DNA of 41,531 nucleotides from Draconibacterium orientale (GCA_020721645.1 DYMH01000004.1:1-41531); one strand, 5' to 3'; positions 1 to 7,812 are shown, counted from the first letter of the stretch. The notes: generated by a model not told the origin, from the sequence alone. Numbers and translations are program-made.

Positions 1-50
1 TATCAATTATCAATTATCAATTATCAATTATCAATTATCAATTATCAATT
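1..50. repeat. Heptanucleotide tandem repeat (aattatc)n
   Basis: About seven copies of the 7-bp unit aattatc fill the left edge and run up to the stop codon of the adaptor gene. The array is probably cut by the window edge. Other 7-bp arrays occur near 1199, 9583, 9671, 12638 and 12777, so this is one member of a family of intergenic heptad repeats. Confidence 0.9.
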
Positions 51-1155
51 ATATTTTAACAGTTGTTCCGTCTTCTATATCGGAAATTCCGGTGGTAATT
101 ACTTTTTCGCCTATTTTAATCCCTTCAAGTATTTCAACAGTTCCGTTGTATTCGATTCCGGTTTTAATTTGTCTTTTTTTCGCAATATAATTTCCGTTTT
201 CATTTTCGGCGATAAAGACAAATTTTTGGTCCTTGTCGTTTTGTATATAATTGATTGGTAATACGATAGTGTTTTCTTTGTGATAATCGTTAATTTTCAG
301 AACTGTAATCATATTTGCACGATATTCAATATCATTAGGAATAAATTTCACGATCACCTGAAAAGTTCTGTTTACAGGATTAATAAATTTACTCGAAAAA
401 TCGACTTTGGCTTTAATTTCTCGGTTTAAATCCGGGAAGGCAATGATGGCGTTATCGCCTTTTTTGATATTCGGAGAATAGCTTTCCGAAACATCGGCAA
501 CGATTTTGGCAGCAGAAAAATTGATAATTTTAAACAAAGGCAATCCGGGCGAAACACCTTGTCCTACTTTTATTGATATTTCTTCAATTGTTCCGTTAAT
601 AGGCGATTTTACGCGTGCCATATCTATTTGTTCTCGCATGGTTTTTATTTGAGATTCGAGAGCTTCTTTGTTGTTTTTTGCCGAAAGATATTGAACTTCC
701 GAACCAATTTTTTGTTCCCACAATGCTTTTTGTCGATTGTATAAATCGGTAACAAATTCGAGTTGTGTTTGCAATTGTTTCAAAGTTTGTTGCATCACAT
801 CATCGTTAAGTACGGCAAGTGTTTGGTCTTTTTTTACGTAATCGCCTTCCGAAACCGAGATAGATTCTACAACGCCCATAGACATTGCTGTTGCACTTAC
901 ATTTTCTTCTCCGTCGAGTTTGCCTTGAACTTCGATAAAATGGTCGAATGTGAGCGGTGTAATTTCGAGTGCAGCTACCTCAACATATTTTCCGATTTTT
1001 ACGGTGTCTGTTTTGGCAATTTCGGTTTGAAGCGTTTCAATTTGAAGATTCAGAGCATCGCGTTGTTTAATAAGTTTTTGCAATTCTGCTTGTTTGTCGT
1101 TACTGCAACCGAAAATAAAAATTGCCGACAGAAGGAAGATTGATAATTTTTTCAT
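49..1155 (-). CDS. RND efflux periplasmic adaptor (membrane fusion) lipoprotein
   Basis: Adaptor subunit of a tripartite RND efflux pump, bridging an inner membrane transporter and a TolC-type outer membrane channel. The 368-residue protein begins with a lipoprotein signal peptide ending in IFGCSN (Cys17), so it is likely anchored to the inner membrane. A coiled-coil hairpin (about residues 125-185) is flanked by the two halves of a lipoyl/biotinyl-like domain (VSEGDYVKKDQTLAVL and ARVKSPINGTIEEISIKVGQ), followed by beta-barrel and membrane-proximal domains, as in HlyD/AcrA proteins. The start gives a complete signal peptide. TolC and TetR genes lie upstream on the same strand; the RND pump gene is expected past the left edge. 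A transposase gene now separates this gene from tolC. Substrate cannot be read from the sequence. Confidence 0.9.
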   Translation of the reverse strand: MKKLSIFLLSAIFIFGCSNDKQAELQKLIKQRDALNLQIETLQTEIAKTDTVKIGKYVEVAALEITPLTFDHFIEVQGKLDGEENVSATAMSMGVVESISVSEGDYVKKDQTLAVLNDDVMQQTLKQLQTQLEFVTDLYNRQKALWEQKIGSEVQYLSAKNNKEALESQIKTMREQIDMARVKSPINGTIEEISIKVGQGVSPGLPLFKIINFSAAKIVADVSESYSPNIKKGDNAIIAFPDLNREIKAKVDFSSKFINPVNRTFQVIVKFIPNDIEYRANMITVLKINDYHKENTIVLPINYIQNDKDQKFVFIAENENGNYIAKKRQIKTGIEYNGTVEILEGIKIGEKVITTGISDIEDGTTVKI

Positions 1156-1198
1156 GTGTTTATTATTAATTTTGATTATGTACTAAGGATTGATATAA

Positions 1199-1292
1199 GT
1201 AATTATTAATTATTAATTATTAATTATTAATTATTAATTATTAATTATTAATTATTAATTGTTAATTGTTAATTGTTAATTGTTAATTGTTA
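1199..1292. repeat. Heptanucleotide array, aattatt then aattgtt
   Basis: Some eight copies of aattatt run directly into about four copies of aattgtt, both in strict 7-bp register. It lies just upstream of the efflux adaptor gene. The array is followed by a 45-bp unit (1294-1338) that also follows the heptads near 9600. Confidence 0.9.
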
Positions 1293-1293
1293 G

Positions 1294-1338
1294 TGAGGTA
1301 ATAATTTGATTTTGAAAAGAATACGGACATTTTAAAAT
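1294..1338. repeat. 45-bp dispersed repeat, copy 1
   Basis: This 45-bp stretch (containing ttgattttga and agaatacggacatt) matches 9614-9658 with about four mismatches, in the same orientation. In both places it directly follows a heptanucleotide array. It codes for nothing visible. The sequence just after it (aaatctgtcagattac, near 1346) also has a similar stretch near 9928. Confidence 0.85.
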
Positions 1339-1438
1339 TAAAATAAATCTGTCAGATTACATATCAAACTGTTGAAAGGCTACTTTTTAGCAAAAGCCAT
1401 CGCACGATGAATATGCGTTATTTTTATTTTTTATCGAA

Positions 1439-1537
1439 GCCCTGCAAGGGCGACAGCATCAGCACAGGGCAACGCCCTGTGAAAACAAGGCAACGCCCTG
1501 TGAAAATCAGACAGAGTTTCGAAAGCCCTGAAAGGGC
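1439..1537. repeat. Left REP palindrome cluster
   Basis: Visible palindromes: 1439-1451 (gccct gca agggc), 1463-1481 (cacagggc aac gccctgtg), a half copy of the second type at about 1489-1502, and 1525-1537 (gccct gaa agggc). They lie downstream of the transposase stop codon and mirror the cluster on the other side of the gene. Confidence 0.85.
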
Positions 1538-1548
1538 GACAGCCAATT

Positions 1549-2001
1549 TTAATCCCAAACAAATTTTTCATCGTATTCAACTTTATATTTTTTTAGAAAT
1601 GCCCTAAATTCGTCTTGAAATGCTACTTTTTTATGATGTTCTTCTTGGTTATTTATATATTTAACAACTAAATCAATTTCTGTTGGATTAACAGAAAATA
1701 TACCATAACCGTTTTGCCAATAAAAATCGGAATATTCTTTGCCTTTTGTTTTAACCCATTTTGAAGATTTCTTTTTTAGTTCTTCCAACAATTTCATCTG
1801 TGGAATTTTTCTTGATAAAAGACAAAGTATATGAACATGATCTCGGTGTCCGCCTATTTTTATGGGATTACATTCTATTCCTTTACAAATTCCGCCTAAA
1901 TATTCAAAAAGCGATGTTTTGATGTTTGAATCTATCAAAGCAACTCTGTTTTTTGTACTGAACGTTATGTGAACATATACTTTAGAAAGAGATTGAGACA
2001 T
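1549..2001 (-). CDS. REP-associated tyrosine transposase (Y1/IS200-like)
   Basis: A 150-residue HUH-type single-strand DNA transposase of the IS200/IS605-like REP-associated group (RAYT). The metal-binding HUH motif is His55-Val-His57 in GGHRDHVHIL. The likely catalytic tyrosine is Tyr115 in YINNQ, with Gln119 four residues on, as in IS608 TnpA. WQNGYGIFSVN (95-105) is also typical of this group. I chose the internal start MSQSLSKVYVHITF at 2001; an upstream in-frame ATG at 2043 would begin inside a REP palindrome. The gene appears intact. In this family the enzyme nicks and joins single-stranded REP DNA, and such genes are often single-copy and domesticated. It shares the minus strand with the efflux genes, so it may be co-transcribed. 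Confidence 0.88.
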   Translation of the reverse strand: MSQSLSKVYVHITFSTKNRVALIDSNIKTSLFEYLGGICKGIECNPIKIGGHRDHVHILCLLSRKIPQMKLLEELKKKSSKWVKTKGKEYSDFYWQNGYGIFSVNPTEIDLVVKYINNQEEHHKKVAFQDEFRAFLKKYKVEYDEKFVWD

Positions 2002-2015
2002 TTTTTTTGGCTTAC

Positions 2016-2083
2016 GCCCTTTCAGGGCTATTGATTTTTTCATAGGGCGTTGCCCTATGCTGTTGCTTTTGCCCTTTCAGGGC
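2016..2083. repeat. Right REP palindrome cluster
   Basis: Three palindromes: 2016-2028 (gccct ttc agggc), 2041-2059 (catagggc gtt gccctatg) and 2071-2083 (gccct ttc agggc). The A-B-A order mirrors the left cluster. They occupy the gap between tolC and the transposase start, about 20 bp from the tolC stop codon. Confidence 0.87.
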
Positions 2084-2102
2084 GAATAATGTGTTTTTTT
2101 AA

Positions 2103-3473
2103 TTATTGATTTAAAATTTTTTCCAATGCCGCTTTGGCATTCAATAATTCCACCAATGCCTGAAAATAGGCTGATTGTGCCTGAAAATATTGATTTTGAA
2201 CTTGTGTTAAATCCAAACCCGACGAAACGCCTTCTTTGTATTTAATCACCGTTTTATCGTAAATCGATTTTGAAAGCGTGTACGATTCTTTCAAATTCGT
2301 GTATTTGTCTTGTGCTGCAAGAAAATCGTTTTTCGCTTTCTCGAACGAAGTGTTCAGTGCCGTTGTAACTTGTTGTTTTGTGTTACGGACTTTTTCCAAC
2401 TCCAATTTTGCTTGGCTGAGTTGCGATTTTCGTTGCCCGCTGCTGAAAAGTGGTACCGAAAGCGACACGCCGATAACATCCGGCGGTTGAAAATTGAAAT
2501 CCGGTGCGTTCAATTGTTCTTGATGGCGATAAAAAGCGGCAAGCGTTGGCAGAAATTTCGACATGCTGCGTTTGTAATTCAAAGTCATCAAATTTTCTTG
2601 AACTTCAATCATTTGATAATCAATATTATTGTTGATTTCAAATTCCTGAATCACCAAACTGTTCATATCAGCCTGACTAAGAATCTCTTCCAAATTATCG
2701 CTCAACGCGATTTTTGCAGTAAAATCCAAGCCCAATTGCAGTTTCATCAAGTTGTAAGCCACTTCTGTTTGTCGATTTACCGAAATCATGGCATTTTTCA
2801 CATTCAAAACCGTAAGCGAAATCTGACTGTAATCCGTTTCTTCGATAAAACCTTGTTTGAACATCGCTTCCATGTCTTTTTGAATTTTGAGCATGTTCGT
2901 GTAACTCGAATCCAAAATCGTTTTGTTTTGTTCCAAAACCAGAACCAAATAATAGGTTTGTGCCACCGATTCTTTAATGTTTGATACCGATTTGTCGTAC
3001 GATTTTTCCGACAGCGATTTATAAACGCGCGAAGCCTGTAAACCAACCAAATATTCGCCGCTGAAAATCAATTGCGAAACCGTAAAATCGAACGTAGTAT
3101 TTGATTTAGTACCCAGTTCTATGCTGTTATATTGCAATTCGTGATAATGATCATACGGGTCCGGAGTTCCGTCTATGGAAACGGGAACCAATGTTGCCAT
3201 TTCTAATTTCGGAACCGAAAATTGATATTGAAACGTACCTTTCAAATCAACTTGCGGCAGACCGATTGATGTGGTTTCCCACACTTTCTTTTTGGCAATT
3301 TCGATGTCGATGGTGGTGTTTTTTGTTGTTGCGTTGTTTTCTAACGCATAAGTCTGAGCCTCGGCAAGTGTAAATTGTTGTGCCGAAATTGTATCATTTT
3401 GCGACTTTAAACTGCTTGCGGAAGCGAAAATAATGAGTGTAAGAGTGAATTTTAATTTTCTGAGGTGAATCAT
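2103..3473 (-). CDS. TolC-family outer membrane efflux protein
   Basis: A 456-residue outer membrane channel of the OEP/TolC family that would complete the RND efflux system. A signal peptide (KFTLTLIIFASASSLKSQ) is followed by the usual opening helix (FTLAEAQTYALENNATTKNTTID), long amphipathic helices with coiled-coil character and a second repeat (SMSKFLPTLAAFYRH..., VSLSVPLFSSGQRKSQLSQAKLELEK). It ends in QAQSAYFQALVELLNAKAALEKIL, typical of the family. Only 4 bp separate it from the upstream TetR regulator, so the two are co-transcribed and probably controlled together. The REP transposase unit follows, then the adaptor gene. Family is secure; substrate is unknown. Confidence 0.92.
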   Translation of the reverse strand: MIHLRKLKFTLTLIIFASASSLKSQNDTISAQQFTLAEAQTYALENNATTKNTTIDIEIAKKKVWETTSIGLPQVDLKGTFQYQFSVPKLEMATLVPVSIDGTPDPYDHYHELQYNSIELGTKSNTTFDFTVSQLIFSGEYLVGLQASRVYKSLSEKSYDKSVSNIKESVAQTYYLVLVLEQNKTILDSSYTNMLKIQKDMEAMFKQGFIEETDYSQISLTVLNVKNAMISVNRQTEVAYNLMKLQLGLDFTAKIALSDNLEEILSQADMNSLVIQEFEINNNIDYQMIEVQENLMTLNYKRSMSKFLPTLAAFYRHQEQLNAPDFNFQPPDVIGVSLSVPLFSSGQRKSQLSQAKLELEKVRNTKQQVTTALNTSFEKAKNDFLAAQDKYTNLKESYTLSKSIYDKTVIKYKEGVSSGLDLTQVQNQYFQAQSAYFQALVELLNAKAALEKILNQ

Positions 3474-3477
3474 TTTT

Positions 3478-4086
3478 TCAGTGTTTATGAGTTAAATTTT
3501 TTAATATTTCCAAACCATTTTCGTTGCATATTGCATGTAAATGATAGAAAATCCGTTCGCGAATGGCATCGGCACAATCGAAATCTTTAAATAAGTTGCT
3601 TGTTTTCTCGAAATTTCCGGTAAGCGACAAAGCGTGTTGCTTTGCAATAGTTTCTGCATCAATATCTTTACGGTAAATTCCTTCGGATATGCCGCGTTCC
3701 AGATTCCGTTTTGTTACCGTGAATGTATGTTCCAAGCGGTGATTGATAAATTTTTCGGATATCGGGCGATAATATTTTTTCAGGTCATGCTCCAAATTCG
3801 GATTGAAATTTTTTGTCATGTTCACAATCATTTCAAAAATCATGAGCACTTCTTCTATTGCATTGGCACTTTTTTCCGCCATTGCTACAATTTCCTGTTT
3901 TTTGTTTTCAAATTTGTAGTAGAAAGTTTTTTGTACTAAGTCGGTTTTATCGGAAACATATTTGTACAAAGTTTTTTTTGAAATAGATAATTCGGCAGCG
4001 ATATCGTCCATCGAAACGCTTTTTATACCGAGTGTTATAAACATTTCGGCTGTTTTTTCGAGTATTGTTTTTAATTTTTCATCCAT
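3478..4086 (-). CDS. TetR/AcrR-family repressor of the efflux operon
   Basis: A 202-residue TetR-type regulator. The N-terminal helix-turn-helix is clear: MFITLGIKSVSMDDIAAEL followed by SISKKTLYKYVSDKTDLV (about residues 15-51), the usual three-helix layout with the KKTLYKYV recognition helix. The rest is an all-helical ligand-binding domain with no recognisable ligand signature. It is the first gene of the operon, 4 bp before tolC, so autorepression coupled to efflux control is the simplest model. A 28-bp imperfect palindrome plus a half-site lies just upstream (4100-4144) and is a good operator candidate. Confidence 0.9.
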   Translation of the reverse strand: MDEKLKTILEKTAEMFITLGIKSVSMDDIAAELSISKKTLYKYVSDKTDLVQKTFYYKFENKKQEIVAMAEKSANAIEEVLMIFEMIVNMTKNFNPNLEHDLKKYYRPISEKFINHRLEHTFTVTKRNLERGISEGIYRKDIDAETIAKQHALSLTGNFEKTSNLFKDFDCADAIRERIFYHLHAICNENGLEILKNLTHKH

Positions 4087-4099
4087 GACACAAAAATAC

Positions 4100-4144
4100 G
4101 GAAACTTTTTAAATATGGAAACGTTTTACGTGAAAAATGTTTCC
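4100..4144 (-). promoter_or_regulatory. Candidate TetR operator upstream of the efflux operon
   Basis: An imperfect inverted repeat spans 4117-4144, with arms ggaaacgtttt and aaaaatgtttcc. A further half-site, ggaaactttt, lies at 4100-4109. Size, symmetry and position directly before the TetR gene fit an autoregulatory operator. Binding by this TetR protein is inferred. Confidence 0.5.
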
Positions 4145-4161
4145 TTTTTGTCAAAAAAATA

Positions 4162-4180
4162 GATTATCAAATTGATAATC
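4162..4180. promoter_or_regulatory. Perfect 19-bp palindrome gattatcaa-a-ttgataatc
   Basis: Nine-bp perfect arms around a single central base, between aroK and the TetR gene and flanked by A-rich runs. It could be a second operator or a weak terminator just after the aroK stop codon (4203). The sequence alone does not decide. Confidence 0.45.
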
Positions 4181-4202
4181 AAAAAAATAAAATTTGAACT
4201 TT

Positions 4203-4715
4203 TTATTCTTTCTTTTGATTGATGATATTTTGAATCAACAGAACTGTATTTTCGGTATTCGGTTCAATTGTGTGATGTGCTTTTTGATAATATTTTATGC
4301 GTTCGGAGTATGTTTTTTCGAGCAGAATATAGAGTTCTTCGGCATCTTTATTTACAATTAACGGGCGTTTCTTTTTTGCTGCCAACAAGCGATATACCAA
4401 CATTTTGAGCGGAATTTGAATGTAAAACGAGAGTGCTGTTTGGTTAATTATATCGATATTTCCGTGAAAACATGGCAGTCCGCCGCCTGTTGCCAGTACA
4501 TAATTATCGAGCAGAAGTATTTCTAACAAAGTTTCGTGTTCCAATTTCCGGAATGCAGGTTCTCCGTATTTAGCAAAAAGTGTTGAAATATCGGTGTGAT
4601 ATTTGTTTTCGATTAAGTCATCGGTATCAAAAAATTGCACTCCCAAAGTATGGGCAAGTCGTTTACCTATTGTTGTTTTTCCCGAGCCGGGCATACCGAT
4701 AAGTACTATCTTCAT
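4203..4715 (-). CDS. aroK: Shikimate kinase
   Basis: Phosphorylates shikimate with ATP, the fifth step of the shikimate pathway to chorismate; cytoplasmic. The 170-residue protein has the Walker A loop GMPGSGKTTIGK (7-18), the shikimate-binding FFDTDDLIE (28-36, Asp32/Asp33), Arg56 in EPAFRKLE, the GGG loop in LATGGGLPC (77-79) and a LID arginine in KKRPLI. Length is normal for the family. It is preceded by the terminator of the T9SS gene and followed by the divergence from the efflux regulator region, so it is probably its own transcription unit. Confidence 0.95.
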   Translation of the reverse strand: MKIVLIGMPGSGKTTIGKRLAHTLGVQFFDTDDLIENKYHTDISTLFAKYGEPAFRKLEHETLLEILLLDNYVLATGGGLPCFHGNIDIINQTALSFYIQIPLKMLVYRLLAAKKKRPLIVNKDAEELYILLEKTYSERIKYYQKAHHTIEPNTENTVLLIQNIINQKKE

Positions 4716-4734
4716 TTCAGTTAATTAATAAAAA

Positions 4735-4759
4735 AAAGCATCCGGCTAAGAGATGCTTT
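4735..4759 (-). terminator. Rho-independent terminator of the T9SS protein gene
   Basis: Arms aaagcatc (4735-4742) and gatgcttt (4752-4759) form an 8-bp stem with a 9-nt loop. On the minus strand the stem is followed by a T run (plus-strand A run at 4731-4737). It lies just after the stop codon of the 4781-6634 gene. Confidence 0.85.
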
Positions 4760-4780
4760 GTTTAAGCTTTTTGGCATATC

Positions 4781-6634
4781 TTAATTTCCGATATATATTT
4801 TCTGTGTGTATGTTGCTCCGTTTTCATCAATTACTTTGGCTATGTAATATCCGGCGGCAGTATTTACGGGTATTACACTGTATGGACCCGAAATATTTTT
4901 AACGCATACAATTTCGCCCAAAATATTGAAAATTTCAACTTTCCCGTCAATTATTTTTGAGGAATTGATATTAATAACAACATTTTTTTGAAACGAATAA
5001 ATTTCAATAGAATAGGCATCAGTAGAAGGAATTTCGGTTCCGGAATTTGGACCGATGAATAAATAAAAACGTTCTCTGTTTTCGCCTCCGTCGAAATTAA
5101 AACCGTAGGAGTTCTGCATACGCAAATCGATTTTTGTATTTGTGTATGTATCAATTAAATAAACTTCGGTTTCGGGTGCAAAATTCATTTCGGTTGCTTC
5201 GATATTAAAATATCCTGCGGCTGCGGTTTTAAAACCTAAGGGAATGCTTTGTCCTTCTGCCGAGAGTGGTAAGGTGTTTATTGCCAAAGGAAATTCCGGA
5301 GCATTGGTTATAGAGAAAATCATGGGTATTGCTGTGTTCCAAGCAAACATTTTGTAGGCATCGAAATCGGGGTCGAAATTGGGCTGTGAAATATCGTAAA
5401 ACCGAACTACGGTTTCATCGCTCAATTCGCCTGATACTGCCTTTAATTTGATGAAATCGGCGGTCGATTCCGAATTTTTAAACATCGGTACTGTGCTGTG
5501 TGTGCGGGCAGTATTTGCTAATGTAAAAGTTGATGCACCAACCGTTGTTCTGTGTACAAAAAATGTTTGCATGGCATTGATATAGCGTGCATTTGCCGAA
5601 TTAAGCTGTGTTTGCCCGGTACCGGCTATCGGTGTTCCGTTATAATAAACGTAATTGCCGACGTCGCCGTCCCACATGTAAACAGTGGCATCAATGTTGG
5701 TTTTGGTAATTCCGTCCCAATCAATTGCCGAAGGAAACGGATTGCCGACAATGTTCCAACCATCGTAATAATTGCCATAAGTTGGACCATCGTTTGAAGT
5801 GCGGGTTACATTTTTTATTAAATCGCCGGTGTGAACATTGCTCGGAGTATTGGTTGTGAAGGTTTTGGTTAAATTGGCATCGTTGTACCAAATATAGCCT
5901 GTTCCTTCGGTAAGTGCTGCCGGTGAACCGAAAACGGTTTGCACCGATGTCCACGACGGACCAAATGTACTCCAATTGCTGTAATTAGAATTCTCAGGGT
6001 CGGTGGGGTTGTTCCAAGCTTCGTTATACGTATAAAAGTTAGGATTCAAGTATGACCCGTTATTTTGAGTAAAAAAGTCGCTGGTTGTGCCGTCCATCGG
6101 AACGCTCACATATTGCCAACGGTTGGCAACTTTAAAAAATCGTTGAATATTAACAGTTCCTGAGCCGCCGATGTTTGCATTGGTAATGAGCGAAGCACTT
6201 GGGTTTTCATCTGCCGGTGTCAATAAATTAAAAGTGCCGATTACAGTCAAATTGCCGTTTACCGTGGCAGCTTTGCCGGCAGGTATTTGTGTTGTTCCGG
6301 AAGCTATGGTAATTTTTTCAAATTTGACGAACGGACCGTTTCCTGTGATGTTTTGCGTTCCCAAACCCGCAAATATTACTTCGCCGTCGGTATCAACATT
6401 GATAAAAACATTGCCTGCTGTGGCATTGTTTGTAAAATCGCCGGTCAGTTTTATGATTCCGTCTAAATCAATAGAACCGTCGCTGCCATTGGTTTGGTTG
6501 AGATAACCGCCGCTTGTGATATTAACGGTCGTTCCGCCCGAAACAACAATGCTTGCGCCGTTGTTGATAATGCCTTGACTGAACAGGCTTGCGGATATAA
6601 AAAACGAAATTGAAAAGAGTATAAATTTTCTCAT
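4781..6634 (-). CDS. T9SS type A sorting-domain surface protein
   Basis: A 617-residue secreted protein. It has a signal peptide (FILFSISFFISASLFSQG), a repetitive N-terminal region of short beta-strand motifs (for example VVSGGTTVNITSGG, KLTGDFTNN, TVNGNLTVIG; about 20-160) like a beta-helix, then a longer middle domain rich in Trp, Tyr and Asn. The last ~80 residues (from about 540) form a type A T9SS C-terminal domain (VEIFNILGEIV..., PVNTAAGYYIAKVIDENG, TQKIYIGN), which directs export through the outer membrane and attachment to the surface. No catalytic motif is visible. Its promoter region and first ~100 coding bases are duplicated at 7624-7812. A good terminator follows. Confidence 0.88.
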   Translation of the reverse strand: MRKFILFSISFFISASLFSQGIINNGASIVVSGGTTVNITSGGYLNQTNGSDGSIDLDGIIKLTGDFTNNATAGNVFINVDTDGEVIFAGLGTQNITGNGPFVKFEKITIASGTTQIPAGKAATVNGNLTVIGTFNLLTPADENPSASLITNANIGGSGTVNIQRFFKVANRWQYVSVPMDGTTSDFFTQNNGSYLNPNFYTYNEAWNNPTDPENSNYSNWSTFGPSWTSVQTVFGSPAALTEGTGYIWYNDANLTKTFTTNTPSNVHTGDLIKNVTRTSNDGPTYGNYYDGWNIVGNPFPSAIDWDGITKTNIDATVYMWDGDVGNYVYYNGTPIAGTGQTQLNSANARYINAMQTFFVHRTTVGASTFTLANTARTHSTVPMFKNSESTADFIKLKAVSGELSDETVVRFYDISQPNFDPDFDAYKMFAWNTAIPMIFSITNAPEFPLAINTLPLSAEGQSIPLGFKTAAAGYFNIEATEMNFAPETEVYLIDTYTNTKIDLRMQNSYGFNFDGGENRERFYLFIGPNSGTEIPSTDAYSIEIYSFQKNVVININSSKIIDGKVEIFNILGEIVCVKNISGPYSVIPVNTAAGYYIAKVIDENGATYTQKIYIGN

Positions 6635-6722
6635 GGCTATCGGATTAGGTTTTCATGCTAAATTACATCAAATATTATTGAGTTCAAATGATTATTTGAT
6701 ATAATGGTGGTTTTTGAGTGTA
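6535..6722 (-). repeat. Direct repeat, copy 1: 5' end and upstream region of the T9SS gene
   Basis: About 188 bp covering the first ~33 codons and ~88 bp upstream of the T9SS gene are repeated in the same orientation at about 7624-7812 with high identity. Shared blocks include ttgataatgccttgactg, the signal-peptide codons and gatataatggtggttttt. The vapBC-like module lies between the copies. Confidence 0.9.
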
Positions 6723-6929
6723 AATTTTTTTTGAATATTTAATTATTAATGCGAATCAAGAAACAAAATATTACAATTATAATACGTAAATGTTGATTTT
6801 TAATTACCACGACATTTATGTCAATATCATTTTTTTTTTGAATTTAAACATCGAAATGGTTTCCAGACTCTGTCAGGGTCAAAGTTCGCCCCGAAAGATG
6901 CTGTTTTTAACCGGAATTTATTTTTCGTC
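6723..6929. other. Non-coding stretch between T9SS gene and vapC
   Basis: AT-rich, with no convincing ORF on either strand. It holds a ten-base T run near 6829 and a GC-richer patch around 6862-6902 (containing ctctgtcagggt and gttcgccccg) unlike its surroundings. I see no terminator-like hairpin with a T tract. Confidence 0.4.
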
Positions 6930-7328
6930 TTATCTGTTTATCCAATTTTCAATTTGTATATTAGAGATTCTTTCAAATTCGCTGATATTTTCGGTAACCA
7001 TAACTAAATTTTTTTCAATAGCTGTACATCCAATTAAAAGATCAAAATCGCTTATCATAATTCCTTTTTTCCTCAAACGTGCTTTTTCTTTTCCGTATAG
7101 CAAAATTGAATCAAAAATTGGTAAAATGCTTATTTGTTTTGACAGTTTTTCTATTAATTCATGATTTATTTGAGGGAAGTTACTGTTTTCTGCCCCAAAA
7201 ACAAGCTCTGCCAATGTTATCTCTGATATAGCACAATTATTTAAACCAACTTTTTCAATTTTTTCAAGCAAGTTATATTTGCCTCTGAAAAAATGAATAC
7301 AAATATTGGTATCAAGTAAATAGTTCAT
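6930..7328 (-). CDS. vapC: VapC-like PIN-domain toxin
   Basis: A 132-residue PIN-domain ribonuclease, toxin of a type II toxin-antitoxin pair. Acidic metal-binding residues are visible: Asp6 in YLLDTNICIHFFRG, Glu41 in ITLAELVFGAE and Asp96 in ISDFDLLIGCTAI, with the late motif VTENISEFERI (Asn114). FRGK and length fit VapC enzymes that cut specific RNAs such as initiator tRNA, but the target cannot be told. It follows its antitoxin with a one-base overlap (TAATG), so translation is coupled. The pair sits between two copies of the T9SS gene's 5' end. Confidence 0.88.
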   Translation of the reverse strand: MNYLLDTNICIHFFRGKYNLLEKIEKVGLNNCAISEITLAELVFGAENSNFPQINHELIEKLSKQISILPIFDSILLYGKEKARLRKKGIMISDFDLLIGCTAIEKNLVMVTENISEFERISNIQIENWINR

Positions 7329-7567
7329 TAGAAATCAATTGTATTTTGATTTTCGACCCTGGAATTTCTAATATCTTTTATAATTTCGTCAGATTCTCGT
7401 GTATCTTTCCATGCACCAAACATTTCATTTAAAGCAAATTTTGTTTCATCTGTTAATTCAATTGATTCTGTCAGCTTTATAATCATTTTCTTTTTTGAAG
7501 CATTGTCAATCTGACTTAAAAATCCAAAATATTTATCTATTGTATTATTTGTCAATGTTAAACTCAT
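7328..7567 (-). CDS. Antitoxin partner of the PIN toxin
   Basis: A 79-residue protein encoded immediately before the PIN toxin; its stop codon overlaps the toxin start (TAATG at 7326-7330). It opens with a short strand-like segment (LTLTNNTIDKYFGFL), has a charged helical middle (NASKKKMIIKLTESIEL) and ends in a polar tail (GAWKDTRESDEIIKDIRNS) that could wrap the toxin. No classical AbrB or ribbon-helix-helix motif is obvious. The antitoxin role rests on position, size and coupling. Confidence 0.75.
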   Translation of the reverse strand: MSLTLTNNTIDKYFGFLSQIDNASKKKMIIKLTESIELTDETKFALNEMFGAWKDTRESDEIIKDIRNSRVENQNTIDF

Positions 7568-7605
7568 ATCTTTATTTTTTGGATTTGTAAATTCGATATC
7601 TTATA

Positions 7606-7725
7606 CTAATTTTTTTGAGGTTTTCCGCCGACAACAACAATATTTGCTCCATTGTTGATAATGCCTTGACTGAACAGGCTTGCGGATATAAAAAACGAAA
7701 TTGAAAAGAGTATAAGTTTTCTCAA
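7606..7725 (-). pseudogene. Truncated 5' copy of the T9SS gene
   Basis: Thirty-nine codons read from a TTG at 7725: the signal peptide (ILFSISFFISASLFSQG) and IINNGANIVVVGG match the start of the 4781-6634 product. Then homology stops and a short unrelated tail (KPQKN) ends at a stop codon at 7606-7608. The ATG of the intact copy is TTG here. The rest of the gene is missing and the vapBC-like module begins just beyond. It is a remnant of a tandem paralogue or of a local duplication. Confidence 0.85.
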
Positions 7726-7812
7726 GACAGTCGAAATTTAGGTTTTCATGCTAATTTACATCAAATATTATTGAGTTCAAACGATTATTTGATATAATGG
7801 TGGTTTTTGATG
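7624..7812 (-). repeat. Direct repeat, copy 2: duplicated T9SS 5' region
   Basis: Second copy of the ~188-bp repeat at 6535-6722. The upstream part (7728-7812), presumably the promoter region, is nearly identical to 6637-6722. Together the two copies bracket about 0.9 kb containing the toxin-antitoxin pair, so recombination between them would delete it. Confidence 0.9.

Larger units (their letters stand above)
1439..2083 (-). mobile_element. REP-associated transposase unit (REPtron) in efflux operon
   Basis: A single-domain tyrosine transposase gene (1549-2001) is bounded on both sides by short GC-rich palindromes of two kinds. Each side carries type A (gccct-NNN-agggc) and type B (8-bp arms such as cacagggc/gccctgtg around a 3-bp centre) in the order A-B-A. 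This matches REP/RAYT organisation, where the transposase acts on the palindromes that flank it. The palindromes are the most GC-rich sequence in the neighbourhood. The unit sits between tolC and the adaptor gene, which are normally contiguous. Confidence 0.8.

Noticed and set aside
1199-1292. CRISPR array
   Set aside because: The 7-bp arrays have no spacers and no cas genes nearby.
2310-2984. 224-residue plus-strand frame opposite tolC
   Set aside because: Antisense to a well-supported TolC gene and rich in His/Phe/Gln with no recognisable domain.
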